NCBI GenBank assembly: GCA_038030265.1
Contig: CM075940.1
Coordinates: 7,192,001 to 7,256,000 of the forward strand
Reading direction: 5' to 3'
Length of the DNA: 64,000 nt
Source of the DNA: Corythucha ciliata
Lineage: Eukaryota > Arthropoda > Insecta > Hemiptera > Tingidae
In this document: one piece after another, positions 48,701 to 62,580 of the stretch
How positions within the stretch are numbered: position 1 is the first letter of the stretch
How the letters are laid out: each line of letters opens with the position of its first letter
Made by a program: the position numbers and the translations under genes
Notes under the pieces: generated by a model
What the model was told of the DNA's origin: nothing
Seen by the model: only the letters and a program-made list of their open reading frames with translations
The model's database searches: none

Positions 48701-51700
48701 CAGTCAAATTCCGGGACCGTATGCGTTGTTTTCCCAGGTAGACATGTTCGAAAATCAGCCGAATAGCCAGTTTCTGGGCTCATTACTCAATTAGTTTGAG
48801 GCTTAATTTGACATATGTTTTTCTGTATGGATTGTCAGTGTTTTTTTTGTAATAATTTTAAAAACGGGGAGGAAAGCCCAGAAGAAACTATCGCCCCCTT
48901 ATAGGTCGCCTATAACTCGACCTATAAGGTCTATCATCACTGTGTAAGATCAATAACTATCAGTGTTTGGGGTGAACGTTCCAATTTCTGGCCTCAATTT
49001 CTGGACTTTTTGTTTGACAATGTGTCCTTGCATGGCGTATAGAGTCTGTCACAATCCCCTTAATTGTCAGTAATGGCAATCCCGGTGGCTCGACTTATTG
49101 TCCATTCATGAAACTGCTAATCTAGCCTGAACTGGCTATTTGGCACGTCCACCTTGAAAACAACATATTCGTTCATCGAACTTGACTGACGACTCCCGAA
49201 ACTGTAACTAGTCTAGTAAGCAGCCAATTTAGCCCTTCAAATTGCATATTTTGCCTCCAAACAAACAAAAAAATCTTGAACTTATGTCCATAATTTGACG
49301 TTACGCTACAAATATCACATTTGTGGACGAAAATGCCACGGAAAATGTCAATTTGTTTCCTGGAAACTGACAATCATGCACCGAACGCTGACTATTCAAG
49401 CAGAAAACTGGAATTTAACAGCCAAGAAACCGGTTTTATTATTACTATAATAAGTATATAAGATTTGACTCGGTGTCTGGGCTCAGACCTCTATAGTTTG
49501 TGGTGGTGAAGTTGGCAATTTCTGCCCGCATTGTGATTATTCATGAAAAATGAGAGTTTGCATAGCGTACACAGCCTGATATCATGGGCTTAATGGCCAG
49601 TTTTGAGAACGAACAGTAAATTTTTTAGTCTCAGTTGCCACCTATTGTGATGGAATTGGTGGGTTTTTTACTGATATTTTGTCCAATAATTTTCGGTCCA
49701 AAATCATATAGTTCTGCTACAGTTACAGTTTTTGATCCTCGGAATGCTGGAATTTCAAACAGCTTGGAATTCGCCTCCAATTGTCAATTGACCCAATTTA
49801 CGTAGTTGGTGTACCGCTCTTCAAGAGCGAAGGTGCAACGACACCTCTCCCCCTCTTCGTGGATTACCTCGCATGACTAAGGCATTATAAAACACGAGTA
49901 TTGCAACACGCAAATCGGCGCCATACTTGGTCCTTCATATGATTATAATTATCACCTGATCACATTGACGAGTAGGATATTTTTATTTATTTCGACCGCG
50001 TTCCGCGTTTGTTTGCTGTTACGATGACAATTTTTTCATTCATGATATTGTGTTTACCCTAAAGACTAAGGGACCAAATATGGCGCCGAAATCCGAGTTG
50101 CAGTACCTGTGTTTTAAAGGTTCTCTAGCATGACCAGGCGCAAACCAAGACAGGGGGACCCGAACATGGGGGATGGGATGGGGTGGTGGAGGGTATTCAT
50201 TTCAAAACATGTGTGGGTCAGCGCGTTACGCCAGACGATTTTGAGATGGAAGCATGTTATAGTCTGTGCTGGTAGCCACAAAAAGCTCTAACCACAAATA
50301 TGTCTAACCATGAAAGCTGTTGATCACAAAGTCTCTTGCCACAAAGAGGCCTAACGACAAGGCTAAACTGAATAAATGACTTTGATTTATTATTTTGGGT
50401 TGAGGCTTCGTGGGGATTCGGGGAGGGGCAGGTCGGAACAGATTAGGATGACAAACAAACTAATTTATGGTTAGTGTGTAAATGTTGTTCCTGTAGTAAA
50501 TGGTGAACCTGTTCGTTTTTCGCCTTCAAAAACTGCACATCCAGGGTAGTCCCCAAACGACATTCGAACAAGGCCATTAGAAGTAGCTAACGGTTAATAT
50601 CTTGGGGTTTTGTGACGTAACCACTAGTTTATATTTTCCTGAAATGTGTTTTTTTCAATCTCAACATTGAAGTAACTAAGACAAAAATAATGCGTGAAGC
50701 GAAGTCTTCCAAAAACATAAGTTTTTTATATTCAGTCCCCTCCGGGGGTGTTCAGTGCTCCCTGATACTGCGTAAAATGAATGTCGTTGATTTGGCACAA
50801 TGACTGTGGTTCTGACAGGAGCTCAACGGACTTCGATTGGTACAGTACAGGATAGGTGAATCTATATCACGATAGCGGGAGAACAGCTAAGAGAGTTGAC
50901 TCAAACGTTTAAAATCAAATTTAAAATGTCCGGTGCGTGAACATTTCACCTCTCCCCCCTCATGTTCATCCAACACTCATAAAAATTATCGGCGCTTGAT
51001 TATCACTATTGGCCATCTGAGGGCAGATTCTAACATCGGCCTCCTGTCTCCCTCTCTTGGCTTATCGATCAGAGCATCCCAGTTAATCGAAATTATCTCC
51101 CCCTGCGAGCTGGTTCCGCTGTCGCTGAACCTTCCTAGGACAAACACGGAACTTTCTTGGTTTTGAAATAACGGTCGCTGCTGGCCAAAATGTTGATTCC
51201 TGGGTTGAATCATTATTTCTTGTGACGGCGATATTTCTAGATCCATGGCCAAGTACACAGACTCTCGAGGCCCAAAATGTCATTTCACGCTGAAAAAGAT
51301 GAAACCTGTTGGGTCTGACAGTTCCTAGGCATAAAGGGGCTAAACTGCCCATTGAAGAGCCCAAAAATGCCAGCGCCTGGTTCTGTTGAGGGATGATGAC
51401 GTCACATCGCTCGACGTTCCGACTACCGCTTGCAGGAAATCAAGTGGAGTGACGTCATGCCGCTAGCAGCATAATCCCCCCCCCCCCTACAAAAACCCGG
51501 CTACTTTAACTAGAACTAGACTCCTGAATTTCTAGTGAACTCTGGTTTGCTGAGGGGGAGGGGAAAATAGGCTCCCGGAATATGACGCTGTCGATTCACC
51601 TGGAAATTATTATTCTTCTCCTCTCCGAATTGGTGATACAGATACAGAACAATTAAATAGAAATAAGCTGATATTTATTGACAAATGAAGGTTTGAGAGG

Positions 51701-54212
51701 GGCTTAGCCCAACACGATTTTTTTTTATGAGACATGTCCGGAGATTGCCATTATAGAAACGCTGCCTTTGATCTAGATATTGTTAGGGTGGGTGTGCGAA
51801 TGGGGGCCTTGTTTCGGCACTAGACTTTCCGCCAGAGCTACTTGGCACTCATGAGCCAGCCAACTAAGTTATGTGTACCTAATCCACATTATCGTCTGTG
51901 CTAACTTGAGCTCCCTCACCACGTTGCCTCAGTACCTGGGTGAGGTGATGGGAGGGGGCAATTTTTTCTCCCGAATTATACAATCATTAATTAATATTAT
52001 AAGGTTTCCTTACAATGCATTCAGCAGTTTTCAGTGGTTTGTAACTATAAGAGGCCTGTCTTGGAAAGGGTTTGTATCTGTGAAAGGGAGGGAGGTAGGA
52101 ATTCAATCTCTCAGCTCTCTTTATTTTTGGATAAATCAATGACCTTTCTAATTTGGCTCTTCTGTTGAAGTGTTTTTCCTCTTTTTTTTTTATATTTAAA
52201 ATGAAACCACAGCATTCGTCCAGGTTTTTTCCCCCTGGTAATATAAACATCCGCGATATAACTTTAATTTATCAATAAAGGGCAATGTTAAAAACAAAAA
52301 ATGTTGACTCCGACTTTTAGTAGAACTGAACTGCTTTGTGTTTCACGGAATTTAGTGTCACACCTTTACAACTCGAGCTATTTCCAAGAATAGTCACAAA
52401 AAAACATTTTTGTTCACCTTCCCTTCCCTATTAGGTTGCTTACTGTCGTAAAAATCGTTTATTTGAAGTATATCCACGTCTCCAAACAAAAATCGCCAAT
52501 TTTCCTTTTACTTCCACGTTCCCGTATTTATTAGTGGAACCTGCTCCGTTTAATTAACAATTTAGCTGGCAGGTTATCGAATGCCTTAAATTATATTTTT
52601 TTCTCGATCCCGAATAAATTCAGTTTTTGAGTGCGAGTGTGCTTGCAAAACAAAACCTCGAATATGTGTGGAGGGGGGTGGGTCATGAAGATGGCTGGGT
52701 GTTAAAAGAGGATTCTACTCGCTTACAATCGACCCCTCTTCAAGGGTTGACTGGGGGGAGGCTATTACTCTGAAACAATAACTCCACTTTGGACGAGGAA
52801 TTTCAAGTAAGAACTTGTTTGCCAGCTTGAATGACGCTTACCCCTTTCTAAACTCATTGATAAGATTTTTTTTTTTTTTTTCCCCATTACAATGCGCCCT
52901 TTGAACGTCGCATACCGATTGTGTTGAAATGATGTTTAGGGGCTATCTTAATTTTTTTGATTTTTTTAAAGGGCGATCTTGAAATCTCTAAAGTCATTTT
53001 GAGGCTATTTTGCGAGTCGAGTGGCTCTAACTTTTCAGGAATTGAATTGAAAGCCAAGGGCCGGTTTTTTGAAAGCTCGCTATTGAGTGACTGGTAGGGC
53101 TCGTGGCTAATTTAAATATGTTCCGACTGTTGAAATTGTCGACCTCTGTGACTTCCAAAATTTATTTGTTTTAGGATGTAGGTGATTGGTGATTGTGTTT
53201 TGTTGTCTGTCATTAGTAGCAAAGTACTTGATTAATTATGTTTTTTCCCGGCGTCTATCATTAATTCGCGCTGTTTTTTTTGTTTTTGTTTTTTTTTGTT
53301 TTTTTTTTTTTTTTTACAAAAAAAAGTATTCTCCATTCTTCAAGGTATTTCTTAAATCTACGTTAGAGTACCCTAGTTTTCTTCACAAATCCATCAACTT
53401 TATTATCTGTCTCTTCGTACTTCATCTGCTCCCCCCTCTCCCCTCGTCCACGCCAACCACTGATCTTGAAGTTCCCTTGTCATCCATGTTGAGGTTTTCT
53501 TACCAACGTGACAATTTTCAGTCACCTTAATCTGAGAAAGTCAATACAAACAAAAACATTCACGTTGAAACAAACACGTGTTACCGTGTTTTTGTGTGAC
53601 ACCTGTCCAAGATCTCGAGTGAAATTGGGAATAAAAGATAATGTTTTGGTCTTAAGAAATGCGCACGTTTCGGCCGGGCACGTTTCTCGTTTTGGTTGTT
53701 ACTCTTACGTCTAACCTCGTTGAACCCACTTTTAAAAACTTAAGATACACTTGCATGCGCTTTTTTTTTTAAAGGCTTCACTTTTACAGGAATGATATTG
53801 CATTTTCTTTTTTTTCTTTTTTAATTTTGATTTTTAAAATGAAAATTTGGCCTAAAGTCTGTCGTTTTGTTAGGCTGATGCAGAAAGTACGGGCATGATA
53901 AGGACGATCGGAAGAGATTGAAGGCTCGGAGAAATTGAAGACTCGTGATCAAAGGTGATAGGCAAGATTAGACGCGACAAAGCTCCAGTTTTAAGGAAAG
54001 TTGTAAAACTCGTTCGCCGAAGGCTTAACAAGAAAACAAGTGGAAAAAGCGCAACCCCCCCGGGAATTATTATTTTTTAGTTCTTTATGAGCGTGAATTT
54101 AAATTTATAAGAAGGGTTGATTTGAGGGGGCGGCTTTATTGGAGGGGTGGCAAGTTGGGGTAGTATCGAGCGAAGGGACCGGAGAAACGGAACAGTCATT
54201 GTTGACGGGGCG
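45707..54212. other. 8.5 kb without a recognised gene
   Basis: AT-rich. 48.7-49.8 kb and 51.15-51.37 kb hold 'ggccaatttctgggc...aaactg' words (family H). 50270-50375 repeats 'ctaaccacaaa'. G/C runs of 10-12 occur at 46757-46768, 48376-48386, near 48583 and 51477-51487, and T-rich tracts at 52868 and 53275-53316. Short ORFs lack family features. Confidence 0.5.
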
Positions 54213-57200
54213 ATGGGAGAGGACAGATGGCCGGTCGAGGAATGGTGGTCTTCGCACGATCACCACATGTTCCCATACAAGGTGCCTCCTGCAGCAGGAA
54301 CCGCCGGCGGCAGCTACTCGCAGCAGTCGTCTGGTCATTGGTGGTACCAGAATACACAGGCACCACTTCACATCCCACAGCCTGTGGTCTGTTTTTAATT
54401 TCCCGCTTTTTTTTTAAGCTTAATTTAAATTTGACAACTGAGCGTTCGGAACCATCAACGGAGTTTTTGTTTTGATTCTGGTGTTTCAGTCGAGGGGAAC
54501 AGGGATGTCGAGGCAGGTTAAAGATGCCAAGCCTCGGGGCCGTATGTCGGCCTACGCTTTTTTCGTTCAAGTGTGCCGCGAAGAGCATAAGACGAAGCAC
54601 CCGGAGGAACATGTTGTCTTCGCAGAGTTTTCCAAGAAGTGCGCCGAGAGATGGAAGGTAGGAACTCGTATGTTTATCCTAGTTAGTTTAATTTTATTTG
54701 GTTTCATTTCTGGGTGTACAATTTAAATGAGCACACGACATTCCCATTAATGAAAACTCAACAGTGATTATAATAAACCATGCTCTTTTTTTTGGGGGGG
54801 GGGGGTTGCACTTCCGAGTTTATTCTGATACGTTAATACATCTTTTTTAGAGTTACTTAATTAAAGTAATTAGTGATTTTAAACCAATTATGTGTTGCAT
54901 ATTTATGGCCCAAGAGATACCATCTGCAACTATAAGTTTGAGGGAGTATGCAAAAGGGAATGATTATGCTTCGTAGGGGAAGGAGGGAAGGGTAGCAATG
55001 TGGCAATAAATATAAGGATAGTTTGCGAGGGTAGGAAAACGAAGGGGAGAAGGTTTCTGGCTGGAGGATTCTAATTTCTAGGAACATTCGCCCTTCTTCC
55101 CTTCACCCTCATCGCCCTTCCCGACTTCCCTATTCATCCCCCCAAAAAACCCCCTGTGTAGCAATCCCTACAGACTTTATAATATTTGCGCGCGCATTTT
55201 ACAGCGTGCCCTGAGCTCTTTCAAAAATCAATGGTTCCCTCCCCTCCGCCTTCTTTTCCTTTCTGTCTTTCTCGTTTTCCATTGCCATCCCCCTACACAC
55301 TGCCACCAACCCCCGGCCATAACCCGTCCTTGTTAAATCATATCGCATTCGTCTCATCCATTTATACCCTCCTCTTCATCTCTGTACCAGTTTACCCTAT
55401 TCTAAAATATTTGTGCTCTAATTTTAGTTGTTAACTTTGGGGGGGGGGGGCAGTTAATGATGATTCAATAATTTTAAAGCCTAGTGAGAGTTACTTTCCT
55501 TTCGTTTCCATTTTTGTCTTTTCGCTAACATTTTCAGTTGCCCTTTGAATGTGACTTCATAATAATTTAATAACCCAGGGTTAATTCATTGAATAATTAG
55601 TTCCGCTGACAATATCTTGGCAGCATCAATGGAGGCACCATTGAAGTTGTGAACGGAAGCATTCACAAGTTTTCGACGAAGAGGAATATAATGGTAGCAG
55701 GCTAACCGCCACTTTAATTTGCCGTTTTGTATTAGTTCGTAGGACGAGAAAGCCAGTTCTGGCGCATTAATCGGTTATAGTGAATGCCGAACTGATTTCG
55801 AAAATATGTAGCGCCCTGCTTTTGGCGTTGAATGCAATTGATTCATCAGCGTTATTTGTATAGGTATTCACGCCGATTACCAGTTAACGGTAACATTCAA
55901 TAAAACTAAAACAAACATTGACTTCGGTATTCTAAAGGCTTAAGGCCCTATTAGTGATTTTATATAATTGTTGAGAAATGAGCTGGGATGGATTGTGTGC
56001 TACAGGGGATTCACAGCGATCGATGTTTGGGAAAGTCGCGGACAAATCTTGTTGCGGCTAATAGCGTTGTTGGAATAATTGTCTGATCAGGGGCAAGGAT
56101 GATGTGGTGGGTGGGGGTCCATTTACGATTAAAAAAAGGTACTAAGCTTGTGACAATGACGCCGAGTGAGCTTTTAATCGGGGCCACGTACAAGCAGAGT
56201 TGAAATTTATTGTTTCTCCCCATTTCATTGGAATTGGGCCAAGTTTGGGGGAAAATGTTACTCGAGTGAATTACATTTTTTTAATCGAAAACGTTTTCGA
56301 GTGTGCCATCTTGAGGCAAAAATTGAATTCTCAATTGGCATATCCGTCGCCGGGCAGATCTGCTCATAGGCACAGTGCTGAGATAGTTTCAGATAGCCTG
56401 GGGATTGAGGATAAATTCAAAGGTGCCCCACTCCGACAATTCTTCCAGATTTTTAGATTTGTTCACGAAATCATTTTGAGTTTCTACCCTATTTTTTTTC
56501 TAAAATGAAGGTATACAATGAAAATAGTTTCGTCGAAGAAGCTGAAAACCGGTTCTTACGAGAATAAAACACCAGGGAACTCACTTAGTTTACGACTAAA
56601 CACCTCAGCAGTGTCACCGTTTCAACCGAATTGAGGTATCCTTCATTTTCCGGCTCAGAGTGAAGTAAAATCACAACGTGAAAAACTAAAAATTCAGCTT
56701 CCCAGTTCACCCCCTCCTCCTCTCGCCCAAACCCAGAGAGAATAAAGTAACACTGGTGGCACCTCTGGGAACACGTTTATTTCAGACGGGATAATGTCGG
56801 CGTTAAATTATTTCGTACTTGACACCCCCTCCCCCAACCCCACCCGCTAATGGAGGGTTGTGCGTGGGGTGTCGTATAATTTTATTTGCAAGCAAATCAA
56901 TGATATTCGTTGCGTTTGAAAACTCGACGCCTTTATGTTACAGAATGGCCGTTTTAAGAAGTGAAAACGTTTTGTATATAAAGTTGAAATTGAGAATCGT
57001 ACAGGATTCTCATTAATTTCCGACGTTTTTCTCATGTTTATTGGCGTAACTTTGGATTTATCCTTCTACCAGATGTGCGTGAAAGGCGGATACAGCTCTA
57101 CTGCTCACCACCGATTGGTCGTAAATACTCCTCAGGCATTCAAATTTTTGTGGCGAATCTGCTTTTGTCCAACAAAATTATTTTATAGCCGTGGAAAAAT

Positions 57201-60200
57201 TCGGGCTCAGACCATTCGCTGAACTTGTCATTTTCATGTTCAGTTCACCAGAGAAACTCACATGTCGCCTCAGTCCCAGGAAACTGGCAGAGTCTAATTA
57301 ATTGGTTTAAAAATTGGGATTTAGCCCAAGGTTTCGTGTTCTTCAAATTAACAGTTCGAACTCATGAAGGTCACCTCATGACCCCCCCACCCATTCTCCA
57401 AACCTGGGATTTTTGTTTCCTGCAATATTTCTCCAAACACTGACTATTGCGGCCACAAATTTGCAATGTCCCCAGAATTTCTGGGTCCCTCAAATGCACT
57501 ATCAGTCAAGTAATTTTTCTCCAGGAATCCGTCTTATACGCGCTGAAAACAAGGACAAAACTGAATGATCATCAGGGGGGGGGGGGCTCTGTTTTTGTGG
57601 CGGTAAGGCTAAGAGTTAGTATGTTGTAGTGTGATATACAGTCATTTACAATGGAAGTAATTAGGGGTTTCATCTTTCGTTCGAGGTTACGGAAGTTTCA
57701 ACCCTTTTACCACACGCTGCAGGGGGCCGATGCCTAGTACGACTTCTCAAATCAACCAATCCTCCCTGGAAAACTCACATTCCTTCGTTAGCAAAAGGTG
57801 TTCGGAGGTGTTGGAGACATCATTGAAGTGATGGTGATGTCAATTCTTGGTTCGTTACGATGCCCCCCCCCCCCGCAGCTGGTCTGTGAGGTTTCCCGGA
57901 GGGCGGGGGGCCAGGTTTCCAGATCTGGACGGCGTGACTCAAGTCTTACCGTCCGATCTCAGCTGTCGGTGGTAGGCAAGTTATTTAAAGGGTGGCTAGT
58001 GGATATTATTGTGGCTGTGCCTGATCTCCGATCGATTTAGGGACCAACATGGGTGCGTGGAGGCACGTTCTACTAACGACTGAGAAAGCATTGTGTCGTC
58101 AAGTTCTGGGTAATATTCTTGGATATTTCCGGGATCATTGACAATCTATTGTGACCTGAAGAAAAAACTGCCCACGCAATTTGTGCTTGGTCTAATGTAG
58201 CGACAGGTTGGCTCGCCTCCAGTCAAATATGGTGGAGAGGGCTATCGCAGTATGAATATTTCGCAGGGTGAGCCGTTTAGTTTATTCCTCTGGCGAGCAG
58301 TCTTCGAGGACAACCCACTCCGAGCTTCAGCTATGTCGACATATGCTCGCATATGTGACGAAGCTATCCCCCCCCCCCAACACTAACCAAAGGTAAATGT
58401 AAAGGCCTCACACACGCTCCCGGCCTAAGTCCTATCCTGAGATAATTATTGTGTCCCCATGGATTTGTTCATCCAGACTGGACTTCCTCTCCTTAAAAAG
58501 TTGTGGAGGTCTTCGAAGTCTCTCTCGCCTTCCCGGTGAAGCCCGAAAATGCTGACGAAGGTCTCTCCCTTCTCGAGAAAAACGGTTGGAGGTCGTCATT
58601 TGCAGTAAGCGACAAGAGTTTTGAAGCTTGTTATGATATCAACTTGAGAGAGTGCATTTGAGTTTCCAGGAATCTTGTCTACCTCGTGAGGTTGTCACTG
58701 TGATATCACACCTCGGTAGCCTAACTGGTAAGGCGCCGTACTAGTATGCCCGACTAACTTTAATTCCAAATTTTTGAAGCACCTTGACGTGACAGTAGCT
58801 CTTACTAGAGCCGCCTTCGAGAAATATGCCCAGTAGAGTGGTCGTCGCTAGGGCGTCGACTCTCATGTCCAGGTATCGTCTGCTGAGAGGGTTCGATTCC
58901 CACTAAAGGCTGGATTATTTGAGCAAAGGTCAACTTGATATGTGTAAAAAAAGTTAAAAAGTAAAGTGTGTGCTCTCGCCCTCGTCCACGACACCTTAAA
59001 GGTAGTTGGACGTAAAGCCCCGTTGGTTAACCAACGATTACTTTACTTACTTCGTCCGAAGTATCTGGGGAATGCCTCATAAATCTAGGGTCAAATGCAA
59101 CAGTTTTCCAGTCTTTCTGATTGGTCCGGAGCGTTCTTTCCCCCCCCCCACCATATAAGACCGCTACTTATCCCGTAAAACGATTCTGTTTTGCCCTTCA
59201 AATCAATGGGACACCCCCCCCCCCCACGCAGACTTGTATTTGCCCCCTTAAACTCAAAACCTAGGCCTAAAAGGACTGAACGTTCTGATAGTTTGGTGTC
59301 ATAAACAGGTAGTTCAGCCCAAGAAATAATTTGACTCTCCAAATTCAGCCTCTGGTCATTTTTCGCTGGAGTTCTCAGTCAGACCGTTTAGTAGGTGAGT
59401 TTTGAAGAATGGATGAAGGGGAGGTCCCTTCTAATCTTCTGCCCCCATCATTTTTTTTATTCATTTATGATGAGTAGGTGGGAAGTCGCCGCTTGCGCTG
59501 TGCCCCCCTCGATGGGCTGGGGGGCTTTGATGTGGAACTTAAAACCAGGGAGGTTTCCCGCCGTCCGACCACTGTTCCCGGCAAATTTACCGTGTCACAT
59601 ATGGACGGACGAGTGGTTTAGCCCCTTACTGACCATTGGGGGGGGGGGCAGGAACTTGAATATTGAGAATGTACGGAAAGCCTTTCTTCGGCGACAATTC
59701 AGTCGCCTGCGCAAAAAGTAGGCGGACTAAAAAGCTTTTCGTGTTATAGCCTTATTAAATTTAATAATCGCTAATTTTTCCCAAATTGACCATGTAATAA
59801 ATTGTATTAATATTTCTAGACTATGACTGACTCGGAAAAGAAGAGATTTCACGATATGGCGGACAAAGATAAAGAAAGATTTCAGAATGAGATGAAAGAC
59901 TACGTCCCGCCTGAACACGAGAGAAAGAAAAAGAAGCGCAAACAAATGAAAGACCCCAATGCTCCGAAGCGTCCATTGTAATACACAAAGAGCTTGAATT
60001 AAAAACAAAAAAAATGCTTATCACACCGCTCGTCCCCACAGGTCAGCGTTCTTCCTTTTCTCAAACGTCGAACGGCATAAGATCAAAGAAATTCACCCGG
60101 CTTACAAAGCGGGCGATACGTCAAAAGAACTAGGTAGAAGGTGGTCAGCTGCGGATCCGTCCGTCAAAAGCAAATATCAAGCTTTGGCGGACCAAGAGAA

Positions 60201-60402
60201 AGTTCGCTACGATCGGGTGAGATCCCCCCCTCCCCGTTCATAAACCAGCCACTAGTAATTGTAATTTTTCATCGTTTGTGTTGTCCAGGAAATGACCGAG
60301 TATAAACAGAAAGGAACCTTCAGCCGAGTCGACATGTCTGGCGACGGAGATGTAAAGAAAGAGGAGAGCGGTGGAGATGATCTGGAGGACGACGACGAGT
60401 GA
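54213..60402 (+). CDS. Dsp1: DSP1-like HMGB protein with two HMG boxes
   Basis: Exons 54213-54386, 54490-54657, 59820-59977, 60042-60216 and 60289-60402 give 262 aa. The N-terminus is rich in Trp, His, Gln and Gly ([19 protein letters not shown]). HMG box A is [20 protein letters not shown], then [13 protein letters not shown] and [16 protein letters not shown] basic linker follows ([19 protein letters not shown]). Box B is [20 protein letters not shown], then [19 protein letters not shown]. The tail is short and acidic (DLEDDDE). HMGB/DSP1 proteins bend DNA without sequence preference and, in flies, act with Dorsal and Polycomb. Length and the Trp/Gln-rich N-terminus fit DSP1 rather than vertebrate HMGB1. 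The start is the only in-frame ATG of the first exon. Intron 2 is 5.2 kb. A distant AATAAA lies at 61624-61629. Confidence 0.94.
54658..59819. repeat. HMGB intron 2: repeats and homopolymers
   Basis: Holds G/C runs of 10-13 at 54794, 55439, 57576, 57863, 58370, 59214 and 59638, family H-like words at 57.2-57.6 kb and 59.09-59.36 kb, a tRNA-like fragment at 58715-58740, and the SINE at 58838-59055. ORFs here (for example 57034-57222) have no family features. Confidence 0.55.
58838..59055 (+). mobile_element. tRNA-derived SINE, copy 2
   Basis: Same element as 2095-2310: gtcgctagggcgtcgactct, B box gggttcgattcccact, gtgctctcgccctcgtccac, ggtagttggac, and a TTTACTTACTT tail. It carries an extra ~25 bases after the tRNA part. 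A different tRNA-like fragment (cggtagcctaactggtaagg) lies just upstream at about 58717. Confidence 0.75.
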
Positions 60403-62580
60403 TACAAGTTTTTTTAGCACGAGCAAACAAGTGTTACTGAACATCCATTTTTTACGGGTTGATTGACGCACTTTATTTCCAGCTCACTTGTTTTTTATTT
60501 GCGGTTTTCGTTTGGAAAGACGCTGTTTTCTTTTGTTACATGTGTTTTTATTTTCGTTTCTCAATGGATTAGCCGTAAATTTTAAACCTAATTATTCGCT
60601 CAGCCCGAAGAATTTTTTTCGTCGCGGAAAACTTTAAACATAACTTTAATAGGTGGTCATAGGCGGGGGGAGGGGGGTTTCAAACATGTCTGAATTCATG
60701 TTAATAACGTGACTTTTGACAACGGTATGTTAATCTCTAACAGATTTTTTCTTGATGATTTTTTTCCTTGAAAAGGGTTTTTCCACCTTCCAGTTTCCAT
60801 CACCGCGAAATATTTAGATTTCTGAAAATTATTCTTCGGTTTATATGAAATTTAATTTTATTCTTTTTGTGTTTTTCTTTCTCAGAAAGTTACTTGAAGC
60901 TCACTTAAATATTGTACTCTGAGGTTCGTTTCTAGTACCTCTGTTTATTTTCATACTGTCAAGAGACTGTGTACAATAGTCACCAATTATGCCTTATTTG
61001 TAGGAAGACTTTTTAATTAATGATATTCATGACATTATTTATAAGAAGTTTTTAAAAAAAATGGGGGAATTTTTTATAAGGTACAAAATTTTGTGTTGCC
61101 CCTAGGGTTGCGTGCTAATTGCCTCTCACCAATGTTGAAACGTCAATCTTATCAAAGTTGTTGAAGGAATGAATGGCGGAAACAAAGCAAGAAGCACGCC
61201 TCCGTCGCTAGTTAGTGACATTTTGTTTTCTATTAATAGATGATACTAGACACGATTTTCTTTTCTTATTTTTTTATCTTTGTAGCTATAATTTTTTTTA
61301 TTTATGGGAGGAGGATGTCGGATAAAATTTAAATCAATTTTTAATTTCAAAATTCTGTTCTTGTTCAATTTTTGCACAGTTGATGTAAATACCGGACTTC
61401 CATCTCCTGAGGACGTGGAAGTAAAAGCACCTCGTTTCTTTAGCGAATTGTCTCCGCCCTGAATTATTTTGCGCTCTTTTTTTTTCTCTTTTATTGTGGT
61501 AAAATTTCTTTTTCAGTTCACAGTCTCTGGGAAAGTTAAAATTTAAGCTAGAACGAAGCGTAAGTGTAATTCGAGGGTCCCTCGTTTCCCCTCATGTAAA
61601 AGAGTTTTTGATACATCTGAAGAAATAAAATTAATACGAAAGACATGAATAATTATTTTAAGTATTTTTATGGATTTATTATCTTAAAAAACATTCCATT
61701 ATTCGGAATTAAAAAAAAAAGAAAAAATAGCTTTTGAGGCAATAATGAGACGTGTTTTTATTTTAATTATTAATTTTTCACTAAATTGTCCCAATATTGA
61801 TTTCATTTAGATTACTGAGTAATAATATTCAACCATCTGTTCATAATTGAATTATGCTCTTTCGATTTTTTTTTATCATTTTTTTTTGCAGATTATAATA
61901 GAAAACGTTGAAAACATTGTTATTCATTCAGTTGTATTTTTTATTGACCAAATAAGGGCTTCGCTTTCCAACGAGGAAATCTTGTGCTCTTCCTCTTCTT
62001 CGCCACAGCGTCGTGAGGGTGATAGCTAAATGCCATGAATTAGGGACAACAGATGAGTGGAGAATCGTGCGACGACGACCAAGTTCTTTCGCCGCTTAGG
62101 CACGGTTCCTGGAAAAACCTCAACGAACCACAACCACCCAAGATGGAGGTGTTCTACTGTCCCCATTTTTCTACCTTCAGAGCCGGGCTTCAAGTGCGTT
62201 TTTGGCTGATGGCCGACAGCGTTCCGTCGTTGACTATTGTCGGAGGGGCTCATGAACCCGCTCGGATTCAAGCACACTGAACGGTAAATGTGGTGGTGGT
62301 GGGTAGAATTACATAGTGAATGTTCTCGCCTTTGTCTCCTAGTATCGGGTAGCACCCACTGATCCGCGGGCACTTTTAGGGCAAAATTTATCGTCTTGGA
62401 CCAACAATCGCTGTGTTGCCACATGAAGGTGACCGGATGAAGGAAGATCCGGCAAACTGTCCATTACGCGGATATTCAGCCAGGGATTGATTGATATTAA
62501 CCTCCGAATTATATTATTTCTTTTACGGTTTTTCATTCATCAAGCTTTTGGCGCTCTCGCGGCTGGATCACAGTGGCTGT
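60403..62580. other. HMGB 3' UTR and flank
   Basis: Very AT-rich. A candidate poly(A) signal is at 61624-61629, which would give a ~1.2-kb 3' UTR. An ORF at 62053-62280 and its antisense partner have no recognisable domain. Confidence 0.4.

Noticed and set aside
62026..62424. 132-codon minus-strand ORF beside a plus-strand ORF
   Set aside because: Both strands are open, composition is unremarkable and I recognise no domain or splice structure.
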